Below, piece by piece: positions 54,524 through 63,666 of a stretch of 64,000 nucleotides of DNA (position 1 is the stretch's first letter; each line of letters begins with the position of its first letter). Source of the stretch: Curvibacter gracilis ATCC BAA-807 (GTDB lineage: Bacteria > Pseudomonadota > Gammaproteobacteria > Burkholderiales > Burkholderiaceae_C); contig NZ_JADZ01000016.1 in the NCBI RefSeq assembly GCF_000518645.1, positions 1 to 64,000 on the forward strand. Direction: 5' to 3'. The notes under the pieces were generated by a model, which was given only the letters and a program-made list of their open reading frames with translations, did not search any database and had not been told where the DNA came from. The position numbers and the translations under genes were made by a program.

Positions 54524-55858
54524 TCAGAGGATGTAACGCGACAAATCCTCGTCCTGGCTCAGTTCGGCCAGACGGGCATCGACAAAGGCCGCGTCGATGC
54601 GCACGGTCTGGCCCTGCAGTCGGGCCGCGTCAAAGCTCACCTCATCGAGCAGGCGCTCCATGACGGTGGACAAGCGGCGGGCGCCGATGTTCTCGGTGCG
54701 TTCGTTGACCTGGAATGCCGTCTGGGCCAGGCGGGTGATGCCTTCGGGGGTGAATTCGAGGGTGACGCCCTCGGTGGCCAGCAGGGCCTGGTATTGCTTG
54801 ACCAGGGAGGCGTGGGTCTGCACCAGGATGGCCTCGAAATCCTCGACCGACAGCGACTGCAGTTCGACGCGGATCGGGAAGCGCCCCTGCAACTCGGGGA
54901 TCAGGTCGCTGGGCTTGCTCAGGTGGAAGGCCCCCGAGGCAATGAACAGGATGTGGTCGGTCTTGATGATGCCGTACTTGGTGGACACGGCCGTGCCTTC
55001 CACCAGGGGCAGCAGGTCGCGCTGCACGCCCTGGCGCGACACCTCGGCACCGCTGCCTTCGCTGCGCGAGGTGACCTTGTCGATCTCGTCGATGAAGACG
55101 ATGCCGCTCTGCTCGGCGTGGCTGAGGGCCTGGGCCCGGATCTCTTCTTCGTTGACCAGTTTGGCAGCCTCTTCGTCGACCAGCTGGCGCAACGCATCGG
55201 CGATGCGCAGCTTGCGTGTCTTGCGCTTGCCCTGCCCCATCTGGCTGAACATGCCCCGCAGCTGCTCGGTCATTTCCTCCATGCCGGCCGGGCCCATGAT
55301 CTCCAGGGGCTGCTTGTTGTCGGCCAGGTCGATCTCGATCTCGCGGTCATCCAGCTGGCCTTCACGCAGCTTCTTGCGGAAGGCCTGGCGCGCGGCACCG
55401 TCGGGGACGGGTTCGGTCGGCTCGCTGCCGAACACCGGTCGGGCCGGCGGGATCAGGATGTCGAGGATGCGGTCTTCGGCCGCGTCTTCGGCCCGGGTGC
55501 GCACCTGGCGCTTGGCGGTTTCACGGGCCTGCTTGACGGCCACCTCGGCGAGGTCACGGATGATGGAGTCCACGTCCTTGCCGACATAGCCCACCTCGGT
55601 GAACTTGGTGGCCTCGACCTTGATGAAGGGAGCGTCGGCCAAGCGGGCCAGCCGGCGCGCGATCTCGGTCTTGCCCACGCCGGTGGGGCCGATCATGAGG
55701 ATGTTCTTGGGGGTGATCTCGGGGCGCAGCTTGGCATCCACCTGCTGGCGGCGCCAGCGGTTGCGCAGCGCAATCGCGACTGCGCGCTTGGCACTGGCCT
55801 GGCCGACGATGTGATTGTCCAGTTCGGACACGATTTCCTGGGGGGTCATGGAAGACAT
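54524..55858 (-). CDS. hslU: HslUV protease ATPase subunit HslU
   Basis: 444 residues (E. coli 443). Walker [18 protein letters not shown], pore motif GYVGKDVDS, Walker [11 protein letters not shown] and sensor-2 region [15 protein letters not shown], ending in RYIL like other HslU, whose C-terminal tail docks into HslV. An I-domain insert spans about 110-230. It unfolds substrates for HslV. It follows hslV after 60 bp. Confidence 0.97.
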   Translation of the reverse strand: MSSMTPQEIVSELDNHIVGQASAKRAVAIALRNRWRRQQVDAKLRPEITPKNILMIGPTGVGKTEIARRLARLADAPFIKVEATKFTEVGYVGKDVDSIIRDLAEVAVKQARETAKRQVRTRAEDAAEDRILDILIPPARPVFGSEPTEPVPDGAARQAFRKKLREGQLDDREIEIDLADNKQPLEIMGPAGMEEMTEQLRGMFSQMGQGKRKTRKLRIADALRQLVDEEAAKLVNEEEIRAQALSHAEQSGIVFIDEIDKVTSRSEGSGAEVSRQGVQRDLLPLVEGTAVSTKYGIIKTDHILFIASGAFHLSKPSDLIPELQGRFPIRVELQSLSVEDFEAILVQTHASLVKQYQALLATEGVTLEFTPEGITRLAQTAFQVNERTENIGARRLSTVMERLLDEVSFDAARLQGQTVRIDAAFVDARLAELSQDEDLSRYIL

Positions 55859-55918
55859 GGGCAGATCCTGGGGGGCCGCCCGCCAGCGCCTGGGGCTGGC
55901 CGGGCTGAAACGGGCTGA

Positions 55919-56467
55919 TCAGTCGAGGGTCTCGATCGTGTGGTGCATGTTGGTGTAGATGCACAGCTCGCCGGCGATCGCCAGCGACTTGCGCACCACC
56001 TGCTCGGGCGGCAGGTCGGTGTTCTCGATCAGGGCCTTGGCGGCCGAGTGCGCATAGGAGCCTCCCGAGCCGATGGCCACGATGCCCTGCTCGGGCTCCA
56101 GCACATCGCCATTGCCGGTGATGATCAAGGAGGCCTCCCGGTCGGCCACGGCCAGCATGGCCTCCAGGCGCCGCAGCACGCGGTCGGTGCGCCACTCCTT
56201 GGTCAGTTCGATGGCCGAACGCACCAGGTGGCCCTGGTGCTTTTCCAGCTTGGCCTCGAAGCGCTCGAAGAGGGTGAAAGCGTCGGCGGTGGCACCGGCA
56301 AAGCCGGCCAACACGCGACCGTGGTGAAGCTTGCGCACTTTGCGGGCCGTGCCTTTGACAACGATGTTGCCCAGGGTCACCTGGCCATCGCCGCCGATGG
56401 CCACCAGCACGCCAGAGGGGGTTTGCCGACGCACGCTGAGGATGGTCGTTCCGTGAAATTGTTCCAT
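55919..56467 (-). CDS. hslV: HslUV protease peptidase subunit HslV
   Basis: 182 residues. Begins [14 protein letters not shown]: a short propeptide whose removal before T7 exposes the catalytic N-terminal threonine, the usual form in beta-proteobacteria. [27 protein letters not shown] and [14 protein letters not shown] are family motifs. It is a proteasome-like dodecamer. An earlier start would add 17 residues that do not match the family. Confidence 0.96.
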   Translation of the reverse strand: MEQFHGTTILSVRRQTPSGVLVAIGGDGQVTLGNIVVKGTARKVRKLHHGRVLAGFAGATADAFTLFERFEAKLEKHQGHLVRSAIELTKEWRTDRVLRRLEAMLAVADREASLIITGNGDVLEPEQGIVAIGSGGSYAHSAAKALIENTDLPPEQVVRKSLAIAGELCIYTNMHHTIETLD

Positions 56468-56568
56468 AGGGTTCTGAAATAAGGGCGCGGCGCCGATTTG
56501 CAACCGGTCAACAACCAATCATCGTGCCGCTGGTCAGCCCGCGCGCCTGGGCGACGGGACGGGAGGGA

Positions 56569-58428
56569 TCAATCCTGCCGGGGCATCACCTTGGCATGCT
56601 CGTTGATGCCGATGACATTGAAGAACACCGCCACCAGCCGGTTCAGGTGCTGGAACTGCACCTGGGTGCCCTCGGCCTGCCGGGCGGCAGCCCAATTGAG
56701 CACCGAGCCGGCCGCGAGGAAGTCGATGCGCACCAGGCGGGCGCAATCGACCACCAGCACGCGCGGAATCTGGTACCCCGGCAAGGGCACAGGCAGGGTG
56801 CCTTCGACGTCCGTGGTCACCTCGCCCGACAGCGCGACCGAAATCGGCGCAGAAGCGCCCATGCCGGTGTCCATCTGGGACATCTCGCCCACCAAGGCGG
56901 TCGAGGCGAACTCGGTCTGGAAACGCGATGCCGCGCCAGAGGCCGCGCCCGGGGTGGGATGGGACTCCAGCGCAGCGCCATCACCCGTGACCACCAGGCA
57001 TTCGCAATACGGCGCCTGCCAGGACGGCGGCGACAGCTCGTAGGTCACACAGTAATCGAGCGCGACCAGCTCAAACTCTTCGGCACGCCCCAGCAGGCGC
57101 AGGGACTCCATGCGCAGACGCCACCAGGACTGGGGCACGTCGGCCTGGCCGGAAGGGGTTTGCGCCCGCAGCAGGTCGTCCAGCACGGCCATCCCCTGCC
57201 AGCGCAGGCGCACGCGCGAACTGGCCCAGTCGGCCACCAGATCGGCCAGTGGGTCCACCGCAGCCGGCTCGATGTGGCTCAGGCGCGTCCAGTCAAGCAA
57301 CCAGGGCGAGGCGGCACGCTCCAGCGCGACCTGCAGGGCCGACAGCACCGTCGGGGTCAGCACCGGTGGCGCGATCCACTGGTAGCCCGGCGCCTGGTCG
57401 GCCACGTCAAAGCTGTGCTGACGCGCCCGCCCGCTCTCGTCCGACCAGTGCCCCCACAAGGGGCCGGATTTGCCGAAGATGCCGGCAAAGTCGATCGCAG
57501 AACTGTCGAAGCGATCCTGCTGACCGGTGGAGCGGTACAGATCGAACAAGGCCATCCACAGCGGTTCGCGCCGGATCAGACTGGGTTGTCGCAACAACTC
57601 CAGCAAGGCCGACTCAGCCGCCTCGAAATCGCCATTGGCGTAGCGGATGGCCGCCTCTTCGAGCTCGGGCAGGTGCACAAATACCAGCGACTCGGGCATG
57701 AAGGGCTGCGTCGCGCTGAAATCGATGGGCCCGGAAGCGCCCTGAGGCTGCACGGCCGTGGGGGCAAAGGCCGGGAAATGGGTGCCGGGCTGGGTGGCAT
57801 CCCAGCGCGTGGCCACGGACACGGTGCCGGGCAACAGGCTGCCCGGCTGGGTGGTGAGGTTGCGCAGCATCGAGGTGCTGACCGTCGAGCTGGGCATGCT
57901 CAAAGGCATGGCGTCAGAGGGGGCCACCTGCGGCTTGCGGGCAGGGATGGGGGCGGGGGTTGGCGAGCCCTCGGCGGCCAGGGGTGCAGCGGCCGAGTCC
58001 ATGCCCAAGGGGCGGGTGGGCGCAAACGCATTGGGCGACACGGCCGGGGTGGCACCCGGCGGCGGCTGCCCCTGCTTGGCACGCCACCACTGCATCGACA
58101 TCTGGGCCTCGATCTCGTCGATCTTCTTGAGGGTGCCCGCACGGTCTTCGATGCGCGAAGCCAGGCTGCTCTGGAAGAACGAGGGGCGCGCCGGATCGAC
58201 CGGGGGGTTGAGGGCTTCGCGCTTGCGCAGCTTGCGCAGTTGGTCGAACTCGCGGCGCCGCACAAAGTCGTTGCGCCGCTTGCGCTCGATCATTTCCTTG
58301 AGCGCCTGCTTGTTGTAGACGCTGTCACGATCCTCTTCCGGCTGGTTCAGGTCACCCCAGTTGGTGGTCGGGCTCGTGACGAAGCGCACCACCTTGGACA
58401 AGAGGCCGGAGGGATCTTCTTTGGTCAT
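56569..58428 (-). CDS. Large double-STAS-type protein of unknown function
   Basis: 619 residues, soluble. The N-terminus (1-110) is charged and helical (KQALKEMIERKRRNDFVRR), followed by a long Pro/Ala/Thr-rich linker to about 240, a helical repeat-like part (ELEEAAIRYANGDFEAAESAL), and two STAS-like modules: one around residues 350-400 (DWTRLSHIEPAAVDPLADLV) and one at the end (CARLVRIDFLAAGSVLNWAAA). STAS domains often act in regulatory switches or, as MlaB, in lipid transport. I see no kinase or phosphatase partner. It starts 36 bp after dksA and is probably co-transcribed with it. Confidence 0.68.
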   Translation of the reverse strand: MTKEDPSGLLSKVVRFVTSPTTNWGDLNQPEEDRDSVYNKQALKEMIERKRRNDFVRRREFDQLRKLRKREALNPPVDPARPSFFQSSLASRIEDRAGTLKKIDEIEAQMSMQWWRAKQGQPPPGATPAVSPNAFAPTRPLGMDSAAAPLAAEGSPTPAPIPARKPQVAPSDAMPLSMPSSTVSTSMLRNLTTQPGSLLPGTVSVATRWDATQPGTHFPAFAPTAVQPQGASGPIDFSATQPFMPESLVFVHLPELEEAAIRYANGDFEAAESALLELLRQPSLIRREPLWMALFDLYRSTGQQDRFDSSAIDFAGIFGKSGPLWGHWSDESGRARQHSFDVADQAPGYQWIAPPVLTPTVLSALQVALERAASPWLLDWTRLSHIEPAAVDPLADLVADWASSRVRLRWQGMAVLDDLLRAQTPSGQADVPQSWWRLRMESLRLLGRAEEFELVALDYCVTYELSPPSWQAPYCECLVVTGDGAALESHPTPGAASGAASRFQTEFASTALVGEMSQMDTGMGASAPISVALSGEVTTDVEGTLPVPLPGYQIPRVLVVDCARLVRIDFLAAGSVLNWAAARQAEGTQVQFQHLNRLVAVFFNVIGINEHAKVMPRQD

Positions 58429-58464
58429 CGGAACGCCAGCTGCAAAGCCAGGGCGAACGCAGGA

Positions 58465-59262
58465 TCAGTCGCCGAACATCTTCTGCTTGAGCTCGCGGCG
58501 CTGCTGCGCCTCAAGCGACAGGGTGGCCGTGGGGCGGGCCAGCAGACGGCCGACACCGATGGGTTCACCGGTTTCGTCGCAGTAGCCGTAGTCGCCGGCA
58601 TCGATGCGGGCGATCGACTGCTCGATCTTCTTGAGCAGCTTGCGTTCGCGATCGCGGGTGCGCAGCTCGAGAGCGTGCTCTTCTTCGATGGTGGCGCGGT
58701 CGGCCGGGTCGGGCACCACCACGGTGTCCTCGCGCAGGTGCTCGGTGGTTTCACCGGCATTGTTCAGCATGTCCTGCTTGAGACGGGTCAGCTTGAGGCG
58801 GAAGAAAGCCGTCTGCTTTTCGTTCATGTACTCGCTGTCGGGCATGGCGAGCACTTCTTCGTCCGTCAGCTGGTCAACGGACTTGGTCTTCCAGTTGTTG
58901 GCCAGCTTGGGGTCTTTCTTGATCGCCGAAAGGGCGGGCGAAGCGTTCATTGTCGTAGGCATGGTGTTGAGAAAGCTGGCTTTGGCGGCGGTAGACGCCA
59001 CGGCTGAGGCCGTGGCCATGGATGGTACGGTTAATTGGGTCAGTCTGGAAGATGGGCGCGCACTGCGCTGCGGAGACCCATCTTCGGCGGGGGCAGGAAC
59101 CTCGTTCCCGGCACGCGCGGCTGACGCTGGATTGGCCGACTTGCGAGTCACCGTCTTGGCCGCTTCCGGGGGTGCCGGAGGGCTTGCCGCCTTCACCGCT
59201 GCGCTGGCCGTCTTGGCCACAGCGGGTGCTGCCGTCTTGGTTTTGCTGGCAGGGGCTTTCAA
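58465..59262 (-). CDS. dksA: DksA-family RNA polymerase-binding regulator with degenerate zinc finger
   Basis: 265 residues against 151 in E. coli DksA. About 105 extra N-terminal residues are Ala/Lys/Pro-rich and disordered. The DksA core follows: a coiled coil with the tip motif DPADRA (D-x2-D-x-A) that enters the RNA polymerase secondary channel, then a globular end with YGYCDETGEPIG. At the four zinc-finger positions it has C228, T231, S249 and A252, so zinc binding is unlikely. The start is TTG with GAGGAG 7 bases upstream, and a strong promoter lies at 59359-59387; internal ATGs near codons 101-105 lack a good ribosome site. Confidence 0.88.
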   Translation of the reverse strand: MKAPASKTKTAAPAVAKTASAAVKAASPPAPPEAAKTVTRKSANPASAARAGNEVPAPAEDGSPQRSARPSSRLTQLTVPSMATASAVASTAAKASFLNTMPTTMNASPALSAIKKDPKLANNWKTKSVDQLTDEEVLAMPDSEYMNEKQTAFFRLKLTRLKQDMLNNAGETTEHLREDTVVVPDPADRATIEEEHALELRTRDRERKLLKKIEQSIARIDAGDYGYCDETGEPIGVGRLLARPTATLSLEAQQRRELKQKMFGD

Positions 59263-59358
59263 AGACTGTCTCCTCGCAAGGCCGGCGCCATCGCCTCAAG
59301 CCCGCGTGCCGGCTTGAAAGAGCCGGTGCGCAGGACCGCTCTTTGACCGGGGCGCGAT

Positions 59359-59387
59359 TGTATAGGGATGCGCCCGCGCGCCGTCAA
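59359..59387 (-). promoter_or_regulatory. Sigma-70 promoter upstream of dksA
   Basis: Minus strand: TTGACG (59382-59387), 17 bp, TATACA (59359-59364). Five of six bases match in each hexamer and the spacing is ideal. It stands 97 bp before the TTG start of dksA in the gap after the GTPase gene; the rest of this 251-bp gap holds no gene. Confidence 0.75.
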
Positions 59388-59513
59388 CCGTTGCAGAATC
59401 GAGACATTCATGAGCCACCGCCCCCGCAAAAAGACGCAAGTCTAGGGCTTTTGCCCGCTCAGGCAAGCCCATCTGCTGCATTTTTGATACGGAATGACGA
59501 TCGAGTCACGAAC

Positions 59514-60572
59514 TCAGACGAGACACTGCTCCAACCCTTGCAAAAAGATGTCGCGCGGCAGGTCGATGCCGATGAACACCATCTTGCTGATGCGGGCTTC
59601 GTCCGGCCCCCACTGCGGGCCCAGATCGCTGCCCATCAGCTGGTGCACGCCCTGGAAGATCACCTTGCGCTCGGTGCCCTGCATATTGAGCACGCCCTTG
59701 TAGCGCAGCATGCGCGGGCCGTAGATGTTGACGATGGCGCCCAGGAAGTCTTCCAGCTTGGCCGGGTCGAACGGGCGCTCGGCCTTGTAGGCGAAGCTCT
59801 TCACGTCGTCATCGTGGTGGTGGTGATGGCCATGACCGCCGTGCTGGTGCGAGGGGTGGTTGCAGGCCTCGCCCGGGGCATGGTCGTGGTGATCATGGTG
59901 GTGGTCGTGGTCGTCTTCCTTCAGGAAGTCGGGGTCGATGTCGAGCTTGGCGTTGAGGTTGAAGCCGCGCAGGTCGAACACCTCGCTGAGCGCCACCTCT
60001 CCGAAATGCACGGCCTTCTGGGCGGCGCGCGGGTTCATGTGGGCCAGGCGATGCTTCAGGGCCTCGACCTCTTCGGGCGCCACCAGGTCGGTCTTGCTGA
60101 TGAAGATCTGGTCGGCAAAGCCCACCTGGCGACGGGCTTCCTGGCGGTCGTTGAGCTGCTGGGCCGCGTGCTTGGCGTCCACCAGGGTCAGGATGGAGTC
60201 GAGCAGGTAGGTTTCGGCAATCTCTTCGTCCATGAAGAAGGTCTGCGCCACCGGGCCGGGGTCGGCCAGGCCAGTGGTCTCGATCACGATGCGCTCGAAA
60301 TCGAGCATGCCCTTGCGGCGCTTGGCGGCCAGCAGTTGCAGGGTCTCGCGCAGGTCTTCGCGGATGGTGCAGCAGATGCAGCCATTGCTCATCTGGATGA
60401 TCTGCTCTTCGGTGTTGCTGACCAGGATGTCGTTGTCGATGTTCTCTTCACCGAACTCGTTCTCGATCACGGCGATCTTCTGGCCATGCGCCTCGGTGAG
60501 CACACGCTTGAGCAGGGTGGTTTTACCGGAACCCAGAAAACCGGTGAGGATGGTGACGGGAATGAGGGCCAT
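59514..60572 (-). CDS. COG0523 (CobW/YjiA-type) GTPase with His-rich loop
   Basis: 352 residues. Walker A GFLGSGKTT (11-19), the metal motif GCICC (64-68) that defines this metallochaperone family, E-T-T-G-L-A-D-P and the base motif ISKTDL. A loop around 215-255 is dense in His and Asp (DDHDHHHDHHDH and GGHGHHHHHDDD), as in members that handle Zn, Co or Ni. The C-terminal domain follows (YKGVLNMQGTERKVIFQGVHQLM). It probably inserts or delivers a divalent metal, most often zinc in this family. It lies upstream of dksA on the same strand. Confidence 0.92.
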   Translation of the reverse strand: MALIPVTILTGFLGSGKTTLLKRVLTEAHGQKIAVIENEFGEENIDNDILVSNTEEQIIQMSNGCICCTIREDLRETLQLLAAKRRKGMLDFERIVIETTGLADPGPVAQTFFMDEEIAETYLLDSILTLVDAKHAAQQLNDRQEARRQVGFADQIFISKTDLVAPEEVEALKHRLAHMNPRAAQKAVHFGEVALSEVFDLRGFNLNAKLDIDPDFLKEDDHDHHHDHHDHAPGEACNHPSHQHGGHGHHHHHDDDVKSFAYKAERPFDPAKLEDFLGAIVNIYGPRMLRYKGVLNMQGTERKVIFQGVHQLMGSDLGPQWGPDEARISKMVFIGIDLPRDIFLQGLEQCLV

Positions 60573-60752
60573 GACAGGACTTTCAGCAAATGAGAGACGG
60601 CGGAGGTGAGGCAGCGGCGGCGGCAACGGCGGCAAGCGCAGGGCCTTGGGGCGGACGCGACGGGCGCGCCGGGCGCATGCAACACCCGCGCCAAACCCCT
60701 GATCTGAGGAGTTTAGCCCCGGTTTTCAAGCCCTGCCGGACAAGGGTCGGGC

Positions 60753-61955
60753 TCAGCGCCGCACCACCACCAGACCCTTGAGGTACTCGCCCTCGGGGAA
60801 GGCGATGGTCATCGGGTGGTCCGGGGCGCCGCCCAGGCGTTCGGTGATGTAGCCGTCCACCCCGGCGTCGCTGCCCGCCGAAGCCACGATCTTGTGGAAC
60901 AGATCGGCACTGATGCCGCCCGAGCACGAGTAGGTGAACAGCACGCCCCCGGGCGCCAGCAGCTTGAAGGCCAGGCGGTTGATGTCCTTGTAGGCGCGGG
61001 CGGCCCGGTCGGCATGGGCCGCGGTGGGGGCGAACTTGGGCGGGTCCAGGATGATGGCGTCGAAGCTGCGCCCTTCGGCACCGAAACGGCGCAGCGAGGC
61101 ATTCACGTCGGCATCCAGAAACTCGGCGCGTTCGGCGGCAAACCCATTCAGCGCCACATGGGCCCGGGCCCGCTCCAGGGCCGGGGCCGAGGAGTCGATC
61201 GAGGTGACATGGCCCGCGCCGCCCGACAGCGCCGCCACGGTGAAACCGCCGGTGTAGCAGTAGCAGTTGAGCACGCTGCCGAACTGGCGCTGGCGGGTCA
61301 CCTCGGCAAAACGCTTGCGGCTGTCGCGCTGGTCCAGGTAGAAGCCGGTCTTGTGGCCCTCGGCCACGTCCAGCGTCAGCTGCCAGTCGTGCTCACGCAG
61401 GGTGATGCCGGTGGGCGCCGGCTGGCCGTCGGCCAAGGTGCCGCCACGCAGCCAGCCGGTGGCCTCGGGCAGTCCTTCCAGCGCGCGCGAACTCGCGTCC
61501 GAGCGCTCGTAGAGCTTGCTCAGGCCGGTTTCACGCAGCAGAGCGTCGGCCAGCACGTCTTTCCAGCGCTCCATGCCGGCGGTGCCGAACTGGGCCACCA
61601 GGGTGTCGTCGTAGCGATCGACCACCAGGCCGGGCAGGCCGTCCGACTCGCCGTGCACCAGGCGGATGCCATTGCTCTGCACATCGAACCAGGCACGCGC
61701 CGCGATCGAGCGCTTGATGGCCGCGCCCATGAAGGCGGCATCGATGCGCTGGGTTTCGTCAAAGCTCCAGACCCGCGCCTTGATCTTGGAGGCCGGGCTG
61801 AAGGCGGCCCAGGCCAGGAAGCGCCCGTCCGAGGCCTCGACGCGCACGGTCTCACCGGCGTCGCCACCGCCCTTGGCAATGGCCGAGTCAAAAATCCAGG
61901 GGTGGCGGCGCAGCAGCGAGCGCTCCTTGCCTTCGCGCAGTCGAATCGTTTTCAT
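60753..61955 (-). CDS. rlmI: RlmI-type 23S rRNA (cytosine-5) methyltransferase
   Basis: 400 residues (E. coli RlmI 396). An N-terminal PUA domain (about 1-75, LREGKERSLLRRHPWIFDSAI), a middle EEHEA-like domain (ESDGLPGLVVDRYDD) and a C-terminal SAM-methyltransferase fold: KTGFYLDQRDSRK, NCYCYTGGFTVAAL, IILDPPKF and FTYSCSGG with the probable catalytic cysteine. It should methylate C1962 of 23S rRNA. It is the first of a leftward run toward the GTPase gene, which begins after 180 bp. Confidence 0.92.
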   Translation of the reverse strand: MKTIRLREGKERSLLRRHPWIFDSAIAKGGGDAGETVRVEASDGRFLAWAAFSPASKIKARVWSFDETQRIDAAFMGAAIKRSIAARAWFDVQSNGIRLVHGESDGLPGLVVDRYDDTLVAQFGTAGMERWKDVLADALLRETGLSKLYERSDASSRALEGLPEATGWLRGGTLADGQPAPTGITLREHDWQLTLDVAEGHKTGFYLDQRDSRKRFAEVTRQRQFGSVLNCYCYTGGFTVAALSGGAGHVTSIDSSAPALERARAHVALNGFAAERAEFLDADVNASLRRFGAEGRSFDAIILDPPKFAPTAAHADRAARAYKDINRLAFKLLAPGGVLFTYSCSGGISADLFHKIVASAGSDAGVDGYITERLGGAPDHPMTIAFPEGEYLKGLVVVRR

Positions 61956-62066
61956 GGGGCGGAATTGTCCGCCCTTTTACCGCTCGATCTTTAAAAACAA
62001 CCGCTCAACCCCTCTCAACGCCTGTTCAAGGCCAAGCCTAGGCCGAGGGAGACCTGAAACACGGTC

Positions 62067-62519
62067 TCATTGGCAGCTCAGCTTGAACCGCTTTTTTTCA
62101 CGGTATTCAGCGACACAGAAGGTGATCTCATCGGGCAGACGCAGCGCCACGCCAACCAAGCCATCGGCATAGGAGCACACGCCGTACTTCCCGTCCGGGA
62201 ACGTGCCCTCGAAGCGCCAGCGCTCAGTATTGCCCGTCTTGGTCCGGCGGTATTCCGGCACCAGCACCGCGAGGTTTTCTGGGGGCCCGGCATACAGACT
62301 GACCCCCTGAACCTTCAGGGTTTGCGGCTCGGTTGCCGCGATCAACCGGGCACCAGAAGGGAGAGCGGTGTGGCCGGTGGGCGCCACGCTCGCCCGGATG
62401 CTGTCCGGGCAGTGCGCCAGGTCTGCGCCTTGTGCAGAAACCGCCAAGCCCAGCAGGGCAGCCCATGGAAGGAATCGTTTCAAGGCGGTGTCACTCGATG
62501 ACCGAGAAGGCTTCGGCAT
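62067..62519 (-). CDS. Small exported protein, STY0301-like
   Basis: 150 residues. A signal peptide (ALKRFLPWAALLGLAVSAQGA) precedes a mature part with paired cysteines (LAHCPDSI, YGVCSYAD, ITFCVAEY, KLSCQ), probably two disulfides. The pattern, with a late KYGVCSYADGLVGVALRLPD, resembles the STY0301 family of uncharacterised secreted proteins. The ATG was chosen for its position at the signal peptide; the frame stays open 80 codons upstream without family-like features. A lower-GC, gene-free stretch (62520-62814) lies upstream. Confidence 0.68.
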   Translation of the reverse strand: MPKPSRSSSDTALKRFLPWAALLGLAVSAQGADLAHCPDSIRASVAPTGHTALPSGARLIAATEPQTLKVQGVSLYAGPPENLAVLVPEYRRTKTGNTERWRFEGTFPDGKYGVCSYADGLVGVALRLPDEITFCVAEYREKKRFKLSCQ

Positions 62520-62814
62520 GGCCCAGGACCTTGGCACCTTCGCGCCAATGGCGGGGCGGTGACATCCCCGAACAATGCTGGCGCAGCGCAGTACACGGCT
62601 GGCTGACGACTTTGGCACTTCCGTCCAGGCCCTCAACGTCGGAATAAACGGTTGGCACGAACACCCCCTGATGGGAAGAGAAATCATCCTTGGTGCTTCA
62701 GACTGAAATACACCCACTGAAAACTCAGCGGGCAAGATTGATTTGGCCTGGATTAGCAATCAATGATCAAGGGATGCACGGACGCGGCTGGATGACTTTT
62801 GGACTTTCACCCCA

Positions 62815-63480
62815 TCAGAGACGCTGCCCAAAGCGCTCGAAGCGCGGCATCCAATGCCCCAGGATGTCGGCCGACACCAGCACGCCGCGGGCCTGGGCGA
62901 TCAGCAAGGCCCTGGGCACGAAGCCGATGTAGCGCGAATCGGCGCTGTTGTCGCGGTTGTCACCCAGCATCAGGTACTGCCCCTCGGGCACGGTGACCGG
63001 GCCGAAACTGGAGCGCGCCGACACGCCCTGCAGCCACTGCACCCGGCGCTGGTGGCCCTGGATGGACTCTGTCAGGCGGGTGGCGGGCCGCTGCACGCCG
63101 GGCTGCACCGGTTCGGTCAAGGCCTCGGCCTGCTCGTAGCGGGCCTGCTCGCCATTGATCCAGAGCACCTCATCGCGCATCTCGACCACATCGCCGGGCA
63201 GGGCCACCAGGCGCTTGATCAGGCGGGTGCCGTCCTGCGGTGACGAGAAGGTGACCACATCGCCGCGCCTCGGCTCGCCCAGGTGGGCCAGCACCACATC
63301 GGTCAGCGGCAGCTTGAGGTCGTAGGCCAGGCGGTTGACCAGCACCACATCGCCCTCCAGCAGGCTGGGGCGCATGGAGCCCGAGGGGATGGGGTTCCAG
63401 TCGGCCACGGCGGTGCGGAACAGGCCGAAGCCGATCAGCAGCAACAGGAAGGAACGGTTGGATCGGAGCCAATGCCACAT
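62815..63480 (-). CDS. lepB: Type I signal peptidase, short single-span form
   Basis: 221 residues. One N-terminal membrane segment (about 10-27), the serine motif PIPSGSMRPSLLEGD (nucleophile S35), the lysine motif LIKRLVALPGD (K89), and the late GDNRDNSADSRYIGFVP. It cleaves signal peptides at the periplasmic face. LepB of Burkholderiales usually has two spans, about 320 residues, and sits with lepA and rnc; this smaller gene stands alone and is probably a second, perhaps specialised, signal peptidase. Confidence 0.92.
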   Translation of the reverse strand: MWHWLRSNRSFLLLLIGFGLFRTAVADWNPIPSGSMRPSLLEGDVVLVNRLAYDLKLPLTDVVLAHLGEPRRGDVVTFSSPQDGTRLIKRLVALPGDVVEMRDEVLWINGEQARYEQAEALTEPVQPGVQRPATRLTESIQGHQRRVQWLQGVSARSSFGPVTVPEGQYLMLGDNRDNSADSRYIGFVPRALLIAQARGVLVSADILGHWMPRFERFGQRL

Positions 63481-63619
63481 GGTGTTTTTGCCTTTCTCGG
63501 CAGACCGCCCCTCGGTGGGGCCATTCGTCTGCTCGGCCGCAGTATGGGGCCGGCGCGGTGGGTCAGAACGCCCGGCGCAGCGCGCTTAAGTTTGGGCTAA
63601 GCCACCGCCCCAGCAGCAC

Positions 63620-63633
63620 TTGACATGCATCAA
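63620..63633. promoter_or_regulatory. FNR/ANR-type box
   Basis: TTGACATGCATCAA differs at one of the ten defined positions from the FNR-type consensus TTGAT-N4-ATCAA. It is centred about 40 bp before the ATG of the lipoprotein gene at 63667. Being so close to the start codon, it may act as activator or repressor site. The overlapping TTGACA could also be a -35. Confidence 0.5.
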
Positions 63634-63666
63634 GCCCGCGCCGGGACACGACGACCAGAATGCCCC

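Noticed and set aside
56524-59007. An 827-codon open frame on the plus strand opposite the STAS gene and dksA
   Set aside because: Antisense shadow; it crosses two sense genes and their gap and has no recognisable domain.
62520-62814. Possible additional gene in the lower-GC gap before the signal peptidase
   Set aside because: Short frames on both strands lack ribosome sites, membrane or domain features; only the upstream part of the exported-protein frame is open and it looks non-coding.
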